From an uncultured Eubacteriales bacterium (GTDB lineage Bacteria; Bacillota; Clostridia; Oscillospirales; CAG-272): a stretch of 7,935 nt of DNA. Under the pieces are notes generated by a model. That model was given only the letters and a program-made list of their open reading frames with translations. It had not been told where the DNA came from and did no database searches. The stretch lies in NCBI GenBank assembly GCA_949878535.1, contig CATLAS010000031.1, positions 1 through 7,935 on the forward strand. Reading direction: 5' to 3'. Positions 1-6,195 of this stretch are shown in pieces (position 1 is the stretch's first letter; every line of letters starts with the position of its first letter). The translations under genes and the position numbers were made by a program.

Positions 1-26
1 CTACGCGGCTCCAGCACCAGGGAGCC
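1..26. repeat. End of a palindromic repeat element (E0, cut by window edge)
   Basis: The first 26 bases match the right-hand end of the complete element at 3758-3929 (positions 3904-3929) with one mismatch, sharing CTACGCGGCTCCAGCAC and AGGGAGCC. The rest of this copy lies upstream of the window. It is followed at 27-46 by the same short spacer (TTTATAGGTGGGCT...) that follows the elements at 47-186 and 3598-3737, so elements appear to be chained with a fixed spacer. No coding potential is seen. Confidence 0.75.
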
Positions 27-46
27 TTTATAGGTGGGCTGTGTGT

Positions 47-186
47 GCCCCCCTTGTGCAAAGGGGGGTGCCGATGTAATCGGCGAGGGGATTGTTTGCG
101 CATCTGTTGATTTACTGTTCCTGTAAAATGATCGCAGGACAATCCCTCACCCGCTAACGCGGGAGCTCCCTTTACACAATGGAGCC
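47..186. repeat. Palindromic MITE-like repeat element E1 (140 bp)
   Basis: This is a complete copy of the repeat family. The left arm (47-95) holds an outer hairpin, CCCCCCTT/AAGGGGGG with loop GTGCA (48-68), then an inner hairpin GCCGAT/ATCGGC (70-84), then GGGGATTGT. The right arm (about 139-186) mirrors this: ACAATCCCTC, an inner hairpin CCCGC/GCGGG (150-163), and a decayed outer hairpin ending GGAGCC. The two arms are imperfect inverted repeats of about 48 bp, so the copy can fold as one long stem or as local hairpins. The loop contains a further small stem, CCTGT/GCAGG. Size and long terminal inverted repeats resemble a non-autonomous MITE, but no transposase is present and no target duplication is clear. 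It is nearly identical to 3598-3737 beyond cimA. Confidence 0.85.
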
Positions 187-206
187 TTTATAGGTGGGCT
201 TTGTGT

Positions 207-271
207 GCCTCCCTTTGCTGGGGGGAGCCTAATGAAGTTTGATAAAAGCCAACGCTCTTTGCTGGAGAGGC
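207..271 (+). repeat. Two short hairpins upstream of leuA
   Basis: The first hairpin (209-227, CTCCC/GGGAG around a TTTGCT-containing loop) resembles the right end of the element at 3598-3737 and looks like a solo remnant. It is followed by TAATGAAGTTT and a weaker hairpin (255-269, CTCT/AGAG). The same order, hairpin, TAATAAAGTTT, second hairpin, recurs upstream of rny at 5830-5904. There it ends in a T-run; here GGC is followed by TTATATAG, so a terminator role is unlikely. A promoter for leuA could lie here or upstream, but I find no convincing pair of -35 and -10 boxes. Confidence 0.6.
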
Positions 272-286
272 TTATATAGTTTGAAC

Positions 287-292
287 AAGGAG
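287..292 (+). promoter_or_regulatory. Ribosome-binding site of leuA
   Basis: AAGGAG lies 5 bases upstream of the ATG at 298, a normal Shine-Dalgarno spacing. It supports 298 as the start, which is also the first ATG of the frame. Confidence 0.8.
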
Positions 293-297
293 AGCAT

Positions 298-1824
298 ATG
301 GAGAACAGAATCATTCAAATAACAGACACCTCCATGCGCGATGGAGAGCAAACCCCAGGCGTTCGGCTGGGCGTGCAACAAAAGGTAGAATTTGCCCGCC
401 AGCTGGAACGGCTGGGCGTGGACGTGATCGAGGCAGGCTTTCCTGCCTCCTCACCGGGGGATTTTCAGGCAGTCCAGTCTGTAGCGCAGACTGTCTCTGC
501 CTGTACGGTGCAAGCCCTTTGCCGAGCAATGCGGGGAGATATCGACACCGCGCTCCTTGCCCTGCGGGATGCAAAAAAGCCCTGCATACATATTTTTCTT
601 GCATCCAGCCCCCTGCATCTCCAATATAAATTGAAAATCACGGAAGAAGAAGCTCTTGCCGCCGTGGCGGACACTGTGGCATATGCGAAAAAATTCTGTC
701 CCTGCGTCCAGTTCTCCCCCGAGGACGCTACCCGCAGCGACTTTGATTTTCTCTGCCGGATGATTGAAACAGCCCTATCTGCCGGCGCAGATGTAATCAA
801 CATTCCCGACACAGTGGGCTATACCACGCCGGAGGAATTTTCTGATCTGATTCGCCGGCTTCATGACCAGATCCCCGCCCTCTCTAATGCAATCGTCAGC
901 GTGCACTGCCATGACGATCTGGGACTTGCCGTTGCCAACAGCCTTGCGGCAGTAGGCGCGGGAGCAGCGCGTGTGGAATGCACCGTCAACGGACTGGGTG
1001 AGCGTGCCGGCAACGCGGCATTGGAAGAAATCGTGATGGCGCTCCATGTACGTAAGGATATTCTACACGCCTGCACCAATGTAAATACCCGGGAGCTGGT
1101 GCGCACCAGCCGGATGGCAGCTTCTCTCACCGCTGTTGCCGTGCCGCCGGGAAAATCCATTGTGGGACAAAACGCCTTTTCCCACGAATCGGGGATCCAC
1201 CAGCATGGGGTACTGTCCAATCGGGAAACCTATGAAATCATGCGCCCAGCCGATATCGGGCTGGACAAAAACACCCTGATCCTTGGAAAGCTAAGCGGCA
1301 GACACGCATTTACCCAGCGGCTGGAACAGCTTGGCTACGCTTTGGATGATAAAGGAATTGACGCGGCTTTTCACCGGTTCAAGGAAATTGCAGATAAGAA
1401 AACAGCCGTTACCGATGAAGATATCGGCGCAATCGTAAATGAATATCTGGACGGACTCCACGGCAAGTATTGGCTGGATTCCTTCCAGATTCAATCCGGC
1501 AACCATATGAAATCCATGGCGCTCCTGTCCCTGCGGGACGGAGACGAAGTCTTTACGGAAGCCGCTCCGGGTGACGGACCCATCAACGCGGCGTTCAACG
1601 CTATAGACCGGATCGCTGGACGGGATGATATTGTTTTGGAAAGCTATTCTATCCGAGCAGTCACCGAGGGAACAGACGCATTGGGTGAAGCGCGGGTAAA
1701 AATATCCGCCGCAGGTACATCCTTTTCCGGACGGGGCGTTTCCACGGATATTATCAAAGCAAGCATTAAAGCGTATATCAATGCAGTCAACAAATGTGTT
1801 GCTGCCCAGGCAGAGGAAGGCTGA
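298..1824 (+). CDS. leuA: 2-isopropylmalate synthase (EC 2.3.3.13)
   Basis: The product condenses acetyl-CoA with 2-oxoisovalerate to 2-isopropylmalate, the committed step of leucine synthesis in the cytoplasm. It has 508 residues, normal for bacterial LeuA. The N-terminal TIM barrel (about 1-280) opens with the catalytic Arg14-Asp15 in TSMRDGEQTPGV. It carries FSPEDATRSD (139-148), the metal-binding His203 and His205 in HCHDD, and NGLGERAGN (231-239), whose Asn239 should complete the metal site. SGIHQHG (298-304) supplies the conserved His of the linker region. The C-terminal part (about 390-500), with GDGPINAAFNAID and GRGVSTDIIKA, is the LeuA dimer/allosteric domain where leucine feedback normally acts. 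All expected residues are present. cimA follows after 5 bp. No leuB, leuC or leuD is in the window, and no T-box or leucine-rich leader is seen upstream. Confidence 0.96.
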   Translation: MENRIIQITDTSMRDGEQTPGVRLGVQQKVEFARQLERLGVDVIEAGFPASSPGDFQAVQSVAQTVSACTVQALCRAMRGDIDTALLALRDAKKPCIHIFLASSPLHLQYKLKITEEEALAAVADTVAYAKKFCPCVQFSPEDATRSDFDFLCRMIETALSAGADVINIPDTVGYTTPEEFSDLIRRLHDQIPALSNAIVSVHCHDDLGLAVANSLAAVGAGAARVECTVNGLGERAGNAALEEIVMALHVRKDILHACTNVNTRELVRTSRMAASLTAVAVPPGKSIVGQNAFSHESGIHQHGVLSNRETYEIMRPADIGLDKNTLILGKLSGRHAFTQRLEQLGYALDDKGIDAAFHRFKEIADKKTAVTDEDIGAIVNEYLDGLHGKYWLDSFQIQSGNHMKSMALLSLRDGDEVFTEAAPGDGPINAAFNAIDRIAGRDDIVLESYSIRAVTEGTDALGEARVKISAAGTSFSGRGVSTDIIKASIKAYINAVNKCVAAQAEEG

Positions 1825-1829
1825 AATCC

Positions 1830-3428
1830 ATGAAACTGGAAATATATGATTCCACCCTGCGGGAAGGAGAACAAAGCGCCACCGTCACCTTCACGTGGGA
1901 AGACAGACTCAAAATCATAAAAGAACTGGATCGGCTGGGCGTGTCCTGTATTGAAACGGGAATGCTCACCTATAAGCGGGATCTGGAATGGATCCAGCGT
2001 GCAGCGGCATTGGATCTGACAAACGCATCCTTGTCCGTATTTGGCGCAACCCGCCATGCAGGAGAATGCGTCCGAGACAGCGAGCTGCTGCAGCTACTTG
2101 CAGATGCGCCTGTTTCCACAGCATGCATTTTCGGGAAAAGCTGGGGATATCAGGTGGAAAAAGTGCTGCGCACCACAAAGGAAGAAAATCTTTCTATGAT
2201 TCGGGATTCTGTTGCCTATTTAAGGGACGCAGGCAAGCGGGTAATCTTTGATGCAGAGCATTTTTTTGACGGATATTCCGACGATGCAGACTACGCCATA
2301 TCTGTTTTACACACCGCATGGGAAGCAGGCGCGGACACGGTAGTCCTCTGCGATACCAATGGTGGTATGCTGCCGGACGTGATCGGCATGGCTGCATCTG
2401 CAGCTGTAACCGCTGCAGGAGAAGCAACCCGTCAGACAGGCCGCAACTGCAAGGTGGGCATTCACTGCCATAACGATATGGGCATGGCGGAAGCATGCTC
2501 TGTCAGTGCAGTGCTCAGCGGAGCTGTGCACGTGCAGGGTACTGTTTCCGGCATCGGAGAACGGTGCGGCAATGCAAATCTAAACACTCTGATTCCGGTG
2601 CTCCAATTGAAATTGGGATTTGACTGTATCGGAGAAGGGTTGTCGGGGCTTACCGATACAGCGCGCCGGATCAACGAGCTTGCCAACCGAACCTTTGACG
2701 AGCGGGAACCGTTTGTTGGAGGATATGCGTTCACCCATAAGGCGGGAACCCATATTGACGGCGTGATCAAAGCGCCCCGTTCTTTTGAACATATCGTTCC
2801 CCAGTCTGTGGGAAATCTGCGCAACGTAATCATCAGTTCCCTGTCCGGCCGCTCCGCTATGGTTGAAAAAATGGCGCGGATTCTTCCCCATCTAGATCGG
2901 GAAAGTCCGGAAGTGGCTGCCGCATTGGAAGCGGTGCGCAAAAAAGAGGAAGCCGGCTATTCCTATGACGATGCAGAGGCGTCTCTGCTGCTTGTAATCC
3001 GGGAAGCGCTGGGCATGCGGCGGCAGTACTTTAAAGTTCCCCATTTTAAAGTAATGACCGATGAAGGGGGCGAGGCAACCGATAGTTTGCGATCCACTGC
3101 AATGATTAAAGTATCTGTGGGTGGTGCAGAAGAGTTGTGTGCCGCAGAAGGAAACGGTCCCGTAAACGCTATGGATACTGCCTTGCGGCAGGCGCTGGTA
3201 CGGTTTTATCCAGCCATTGATCAGATGCACCTGACCGACTTTAAAGTGCGCGTGATTAGTGGAGGTACCACCGCTGCCGTGGTGCGGGTTGTGATTGAAT
3301 CCACCGATGGCGTGGCAGTTTGGCGCACAGTAGGCGTTTCGCCAGACATCATCAGCGCAAGCTGGCAAGCCCTGCGGGATTCGGTAGAATATATGCTGGA
3401 TCTTCGAAATGGGGAAAAAGAAATATAG
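1830..3428 (+). CDS. cimA: Citramalate synthase (LeuA-like, CimA family; EC 2.3.3.21)
   Basis: The likely reaction is pyruvate plus acetyl-CoA to (R)-citramalate, which feeds isoleucine synthesis without threonine. The protein has 532 residues from the ATG at 1830. That start is chosen because AGAGGAAGG (1812-1820) lies 9 bases upstream; an ATG at 1794 would overlap leuA and lacks such a site. The barrel begins DSTLREGEQSA (Arg11-Glu12, where LeuA has Arg-Asp). Family-typical stretches are FGKSW (101-105), DAEHFFDGY (141-149) and LCDTNGG (173-179). Metal ligands are His212 and His214 in HCHND and Asn248 in GERCGNAN; His308 lies in THIDG. A C-terminal LeuA-type regulatory domain (about 420-525) contains GNGPVNAMDTAL and GVSPDIISASWQAL. 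Substrate is inferred from family resemblance; 2-isopropylmalate or homocitrate synthase activity is less likely. The 5-bp gap after leuA suggests one transcript and coupled translation. Confidence 0.9.
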   Translation: MKLEIYDSTLREGEQSATVTFTWEDRLKIIKELDRLGVSCIETGMLTYKRDLEWIQRAAALDLTNASLSVFGATRHAGECVRDSELLQLLADAPVSTACIFGKSWGYQVEKVLRTTKEENLSMIRDSVAYLRDAGKRVIFDAEHFFDGYSDDADYAISVLHTAWEAGADTVVLCDTNGGMLPDVIGMAASAAVTAAGEATRQTGRNCKVGIHCHNDMGMAEACSVSAVLSGAVHVQGTVSGIGERCGNANLNTLIPVLQLKLGFDCIGEGLSGLTDTARRINELANRTFDEREPFVGGYAFTHKAGTHIDGVIKAPRSFEHIVPQSVGNLRNVIISSLSGRSAMVEKMARILPHLDRESPEVAAALEAVRKKEEAGYSYDDAEASLLLVIREALGMRRQYFKVPHFKVMTDEGGEATDSLRSTAMIKVSVGGAEELCAAEGNGPVNAMDTALRQALVRFYPAIDQMHLTDFKVRVISGGTTAAVVRVVIESTDGVAVWRTVGVSPDIISASWQALRDSVEYMLDLRNGEKEI

Positions 3429-3597
3429 GTTTGCAAGGGCGAAAAGGCACCCCCCGGCAAATCCACACCAAACAAAAATCCCCCTTGTGCAAGGGACAGG
3501 CTCGATTCGAATCACCAAATGTTTTAGGCTCTCATATGAGGTTCACTGTGTGGCTTCAAAGGGAGTTGGCTCGCTGCAAGCATCCACTCAATGAAAA
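3429..3597. other. Non-coding spacer after cimA with degenerate repeat remnants
   Basis: No gene is visible. TGCAAGG...AAAAGGC (3432-3447) just after the stop and CCCCGGCAAAT (3452-3462) recur in the spacer after mnmE. A small hairpin CCCTT/AAGGG with loop GTGC (3482-3495) looks like a degraded copy of the outer hairpin of the repeat elements. The end, GGCTCGCTGCAAGCATCCAC (3568-3587), again resembles the sequence leading into the element downstream of mnmE. No T-run follows the small hairpin on the + strand, so I do not call a terminator for leuA-cimA. Confidence 0.55.
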
Positions 3598-3737
3598 GCC
3601 CCCCTTGTGTAAAGGGGGGTGCCGATGTAATCGGCGGGGGGATTGTTTGCGCATCTGTCGATTTACTGTTCCTGCAAAATGATCGCAGGACAATCCCTCA
3701 CCCGCTAACGCGGGAGCTCCCTTTGCTGGGGGGAGCC
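3598..3737. repeat. Palindromic MITE-like repeat element E2 (140 bp)
   Basis: This is the same length and organisation as the element at 47-186. Over the first 124 bases it differs by four substitutions; only the last 16 bases diverge, where this copy ends in a hairpin with TTTGCTG in the loop. The outer left hairpin is at 3599-3619, with loop GTGTA. The inner left hairpin GCCGAT/ATCGGC and inner right hairpin CCCGC/GCGGG are preserved, and the central CCTGC/GCAGG stem is perfect here. The 23-bp spacer after it (3738-3760) is identical to 187-209, giving a direct repeat of about 163 bp on either side of leuA-cimA. Confidence 0.88.
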
Positions 3738-3757
3738 TTTATAGGTGGGCTTTGTGT

Positions 3758-3929
3758 GCCCCCCTTGTGCAAAGGGGGGTGGCGCCAAGCGCAGCGATAG
3801 CGACGGGGGGATTGTAAAACCTATCATTTTACAGCATCTTCAAACCGATAGTATTGCTAAACAATCCCTCAGTCTCCGCTCCGCGGGAGCACCCTAGGAT
3901 CCGCTACGCGGCTCCAGCACAAGGGAGCC
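3758..3929. repeat. Palindromic MITE-like repeat element E3 (172 bp)
   Basis: The left arm starts with the standard outer hairpin CCCCCCTT/AAGGGGGG (3759-3779) and ends GGGGGGATTGT (3806-3816). The right arm starts ACAATCCCTCAG (about 3861) and ends AAGGGAGCC. It differs from the copy directly upstream in three ways. The inner left segment is unrelated in sequence (GGCGCCAAGCGC...). The centre carries GTAAAA/TTTTAC. The right arm is longer, with an extra segment, GGATCCGCTACGCGGCTCC, whose close relative also appears at 5512-5529. The outer parts therefore stay constant while the inner parts vary. Confidence 0.8.
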
Positions 3930-4024
3930 TTGTAAAGTCTGTGCATACGCGAGAGCCCCCTTGACTGGAGGGCAGTCTTGTAAAGCTTGTGCACACGTGA
4001 GAGCTCCCTTTGCTGGGGGAGCCT
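3929..4024. repeat. Two tandem 48-bp repeats upstream of mnmE
   Basis: Unit 1 (3929-3976) and unit 2 (3977-4024) both start CTTGTAAAG and continue with TGTGCA.AC and GAGAGC. About 35 of 48 positions agree, with no gap needed. Each ends in a short hairpin-like segment; in unit 2 this is GCTCCC...GGGAGC around a TTTGCTG loop, the solo hairpin type also found upstream of leuA and rny. Unit 2 ends 32 bp before the mnmE start. Confidence 0.7.
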
Positions 4025-4042
4025 TAAACTGTTTATATAACC

Positions 4043-4048
4043 AAGGAG
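4043..4048 (+). promoter_or_regulatory. Ribosome-binding site of mnmE (decides the start)
   Basis: AAGGAG is only 2 bases before the ATG at 4051 but 8 bases before the in-frame ATG at 4057, so 4057 is the preferred start. Just upstream, TATATAAC (4034-4041) could be a -10 region, but no good -35 box sits at the right distance. Confidence 0.75.
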
Positions 4049-4056
4049 CAATGATC

Positions 4057-5445
4057 ATGCTGCATGATACCATAGCCGCTATTTCCACCCCCTACGGAAA
4101 AGGGGGTATTGCTGTCGTCCGCATTAGCGGCGATGACACCCCCGTCGTTCTCCGTTCCTGTTTCCACACCACCGGACCGGATCCTGTGGAAAACCCTCGC
4201 CGGGCTTGCTTCGGTTCTGTCGTCCTGAACGGTGAAACAGTGGATACCTGCCTGGTCACCTTTTTTGCAAATGGAGCATCTTTCACCGGAGAAGCATCTG
4301 CAGAAATCAGCTGCCATGGAGGAACTGCCGTCACAGCCGCCGTTTTGGAAGCAGTATTCCGCGCAGGCGCACGCCCTGCCCAGGCAGGTGAGTTTACCCG
4401 ACGCGCTTTTTTGTGCGGTAAGTTATCTCTGGATCAGGCGCAGGCTGTGGGGCTTTTAATTGACGCAGACACAGACTCTCGTCGTCGCCTTGCAGCCGGT
4501 GCACTGCAAGGTGCTTTGCGGGAAAAAACGGAAGGGATGCGTACCCGACTGACCGCACTGCTTGCATCTCTTTACGCTACAATTGACTATCCGGAAGAGG
4601 ATCTCGCAGAGCAAAGCACAGCAGAAATGGCCGCTGGCTTTTCCGTCGTGACAGAGGAACTGCATACACTGCTCGCCACCTATCGTACCGGAAGTGCAGT
4701 AGCAAACGGCGTACAAACTGTTATCTGCGGCGCGCCGAACTGCGGAAAAAGTTCATTATATAACCGGATTCTGGGACAGGATCGGGCAATTGTAACAGAT
4801 ATTGCCGGCACAACCAGGGATACTCTTTGGGACACTGCGGATTTCGGAGGAATCACCCTGCGTCTTGCAGACACCGCCGGACTGCGAGAAGAAGGGGAAG
4901 CTGCGGATCTTGTGGAACAAATTGGAGTAGAGCGTTCCCGCCGCAGTATAGAGGAAGCAGAACTGATTTTTATTGTTTTGGACGGCTCCCGTCTTCTGGA
5001 AAAGCAGGAAGAAGAGCTGCTGTCCAAGCTGAGTCAGCGCCAAGATGCAGTAAAAATTGCCGTAATCAACAAGGCAGATTTATCTCCCACACCAAAGCTT
5101 AATTTAGATATGGTTCAATCTATGACAGACGCTGCTGTGGTTCTATCGGCAAAAACTGGGGAGGGAATGGATTCTCTTGCCAAAGCGGTAGCTGCACAAT
5201 ATGAAACACAAGATCGTTCCTATGCAGCAGCGCCCCTGATTTGGGATGCCCGCCACAAAGCTACTTTAGAGGACGCCATATCTCTGCTGGAAACAGCAAC
5301 CCAAGCACTGAATGCCGGCGAGCCGGCAGACGGCGTTTGCACGTTAGCGGAAGAAGCGCTGGCAAGTTTGTCCATGCTGGACGGCAGAGGCGTTTCGGAA
5401 GAAATTGTATCGGAAATATTCTCCCGGTTTTGTGTGGGAAAATAA
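4057..5445 (+). CDS. mnmE: tRNA uridine-5-carboxymethylaminomethyl(34) modification GTPase MnmE
   Basis: MnmE works with MnmG to add a carboxymethylaminomethyl or aminomethyl group to the wobble uridine of certain tRNAs, using GTP, a folate one-carbon unit and FAD. The 462 residues match the usual 450-460. The N-terminal tetrahydrofolate-binding domain begins DTIAAISTPYGKGGIAVVRI. The helical domain contains GEFTRRAFLCGKL (111-123) and IDYPEED (176-182). The inserted GTPase domain has the P-loop GAPNCGKSS (225-233), TDIAGTTRD (247-255), DTAG (272-275), NKAD (338-341) and SAKTG (364-368). The C-terminus is FCVGK, with the conserved catalytic-region Cys459. Two cysteines sit at uncommon places: P-loop position 229, usually Val or Ala, and position 121, usually Asn. 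Its common partners mnmG and rsmG are not adjacent; repeats surround the gene on both sides. Confidence 0.96.
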   Translation: MLHDTIAAISTPYGKGGIAVVRISGDDTPVVLRSCFHTTGPDPVENPRRACFGSVVLNGETVDTCLVTFFANGASFTGEASAEISCHGGTAVTAAVLEAVFRAGARPAQAGEFTRRAFLCGKLSLDQAQAVGLLIDADTDSRRRLAAGALQGALREKTEGMRTRLTALLASLYATIDYPEEDLAEQSTAEMAAGFSVVTEELHTLLATYRTGSAVANGVQTVICGAPNCGKSSLYNRILGQDRAIVTDIAGTTRDTLWDTADFGGITLRLADTAGLREEGEAADLVEQIGVERSRRSIEEAELIFIVLDGSRLLEKQEEELLSKLSQRQDAVKIAVINKADLSPTPKLNLDMVQSMTDAAVVLSAKTGEGMDSLAKAVAAQYETQDRSYAAAPLIWDARHKATLEDAISLLETATQALNAGEPADGVCTLAEEALASLSMLDGRGVSEEIVSEIFSRFCVGK

Positions 5446-5653
5446 ATAGAATATGCAAGGATAAAAAGGCTCCGAGGGAATGGTACACCGCTGTGACCTC
5501 CCATGTGAGGATCCGCTGCGCGACTCCATAAAGGGGCGCGGCAAGTTTTGCCCACTTAAGTCCCCGGCAAATGGGGGGCTTGCCATAGATCCCGCACACT
5601 AAAAGCCTCCCCCAAGCAAAGGTGAAAGCTCGCCAAGCTTCCACCCACGTAAA
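5446..5653. other. Non-coding spacer after mnmE with degenerate repeat remnants
   Basis: No gene is visible. TGCAAGGATAAAAAGGCTCC (5454-5473) matches the region just after the cimA stop at 16 of 20 positions. GGATCCGCTGCGCGACTCC (5511-5529) resembles part of the element at 3758-3929. Two small hairpins follow: GGCAA/TTGCC (5540-5552) and AAGTCCCC/GGGGGCTT with one G-T pair (5558-5581). The end, AGCTCGCCAAGCTTCCACCC (5628-5647), matches the lead-in to the element at 3598. No T-run after either hairpin makes a terminator. Confidence 0.55.
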
Positions 5654-5804
5654 GCCCCCTTGTGCAAAGGGGGGTGGCTCGCTGTAAGCGAGTCGGGGGG
5701 ATTGTCTAAGCAATACTGCCGATTTGAAAGAATTACAAAATGAAAGCAAAGACAATCCCTCAGTCACGGCTTTGCCGCGACAGCTCCCTTTGCACAAGGG
5801 AGCC
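5654..5804. repeat. Palindromic MITE-like repeat element E4 (151 bp), best-preserved copy
   Basis: Here the inverted-repeat arms are clearest, about 53 bp each (5654-5707 and 5750-5804). Both outer hairpins are intact: CCCCCTT/AAGGGGG with loop GTGCA on the left and GCTCCCTT/AAGGGAGC around TGCAC on the right. The inner left hairpin is CTCGC/GCGAG and the inner right one is GTCACGGC/GCCGCGAC with one mismatch. The arms meet at GGGGATTGTCT and AGACAATCCCT, which pair over 11 positions with one wobble. Flanks GTAAA on the left and TTTTA on the right extend the symmetry. No reading frame is shared with the other copies, which argues against coding. Confidence 0.9.
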
Positions 5805-5829
5805 TTTTAGTATGAGGGATCTATGGAGA

Positions 5830-5852
5830 GCTCCCCCTTTGCTGGGGGGAGC
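5830..5852. repeat. Solo hairpin of the repeat family upstream of rny
   Basis: GCTCCCCC pairs with GGGGGAGC (5845-5852) around the loop TTTGCTG, 8 bp of stem. The same loop occurs at the right end of the element at 3598-3737 and in the hairpins at 209-227 and 4003-4023. It is followed by CTAATAAAGTTT, matching CTAATGAAGTTT after the leuA-proximal hairpin. It is probably a solo end of the larger element; it lacks a T-run. Confidence 0.7.
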
Positions 5853-5875
5853 CTAATAAAGTTTATGCCGCATGA

Positions 5876-5904
5876 CTTCTCCCTTTACTGGGAGAGGCTT
5901 TTTT
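5876..5904 (+). terminator. Probable intrinsic terminator between mnmE and rny
   Basis: CTTCTCCC pairs with GGGAGAGG (8 pairs, one G-T) around TTTACT, followed by C and six T's (5899-5904). It lies 430 bp after the mnmE stop and 134 bp before the rny -35 box, so it could insulate rny from read-through. It resembles the repeat-family hairpins and may have evolved from one. A second, weaker AT-rich hairpin, GAGAAAT/ATTTCTC, followed by CTTTTT, lies at 5958-5983. Confidence 0.65.
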
Positions 5905-6037
5905 ATTGGTACAGCACCGTACGGCATAAGGGCGTCTTTTTATCTATGCTTTTCTAAGAGAAATTTTTTCATTTCTCCTTTTTAAAATATTTCCTATGTT
6001 TTTTCCTCCCGTTCCATATAAAAAAGCGGAAAATCCC

Positions 6038-6066
6038 TTGACTGACGGCACCTTTGGGTATATAAT
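6038..6066 (+). promoter_or_regulatory. Near-consensus vegetative promoter for rny
   Basis: The -35 box TTGACT (6038-6043) and -10 box TATAAT (6061-6066) are separated by exactly 17 bp; only the last base of the -35 departs from the primary sigma-factor consensus. Transcription should start near 6073, giving a leader of about 138 bases before the TTG start. I see a short palindrome AAAGCC/GGCTTT at 6122-6134 in the leader and no recognised riboswitch. Confidence 0.88.
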
Positions 6067-6195
6067 GATTTATATGTATGCTTATATTCCGGCATCCCGC
6101 CGACTTTCATATATACCTTTAAAAGCCAGGCTTTCGGACCGTTTTGGCAGTATGCATATGAATTTGATTTTTGATTGATAAAAAGATCACTTGGA

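Noticed and set aside
47..186. CRISPR array or riboswitch/T-box upstream of leuA
   Set aside because: There are no regularly spaced identical short repeats with unique spacers, and no T-box core motif is visible. The hairpins recur upstream of unrelated genes, so they are a dispersed repeat and not gene-specific control.
1794..1829. Upstream ATG start for cimA overlapping leuA
   Set aside because: The added residues (MCCCPGRGRLKS) are just the leuA end in another frame, and the ribosome-binding site fits the ATG at 1830.
3479..3495. Intrinsic terminator after cimA
   Set aside because: The CCCTT/AAGGG hairpin has no T-run on the + strand. The A-run before it would serve only a minus-strand transcript, and no minus-strand gene is seen.
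2892..3518. 208-residue minus-strand frame
   Set aside because: It is antisense to the well-supported cimA coding sequence and shows no recognisable domain.
3320..3800. Overlapping + strand frames of 61-120 residues (3320-3682, 3409-3594, 3591-3800)
   Set aside because: They are translations of the tail of cimA and of the repeat elements. They lack ribosome-binding sites, and element copies in other frames would give unrelated peptides. They would be annotation artefacts.
5261..5797. 178-residue minus-strand frame
   Set aside because: It runs through the end of mnmE and the repeat element at 5654-5804 and resembles no known protein; it is a by-product of GC-rich repeat sequence.
5996..6178. 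60-residue + strand frame before rny
   Set aside because: It spans the near-consensus rny promoter, has no Shine-Dalgarno site, and its composition does not look protein-like.
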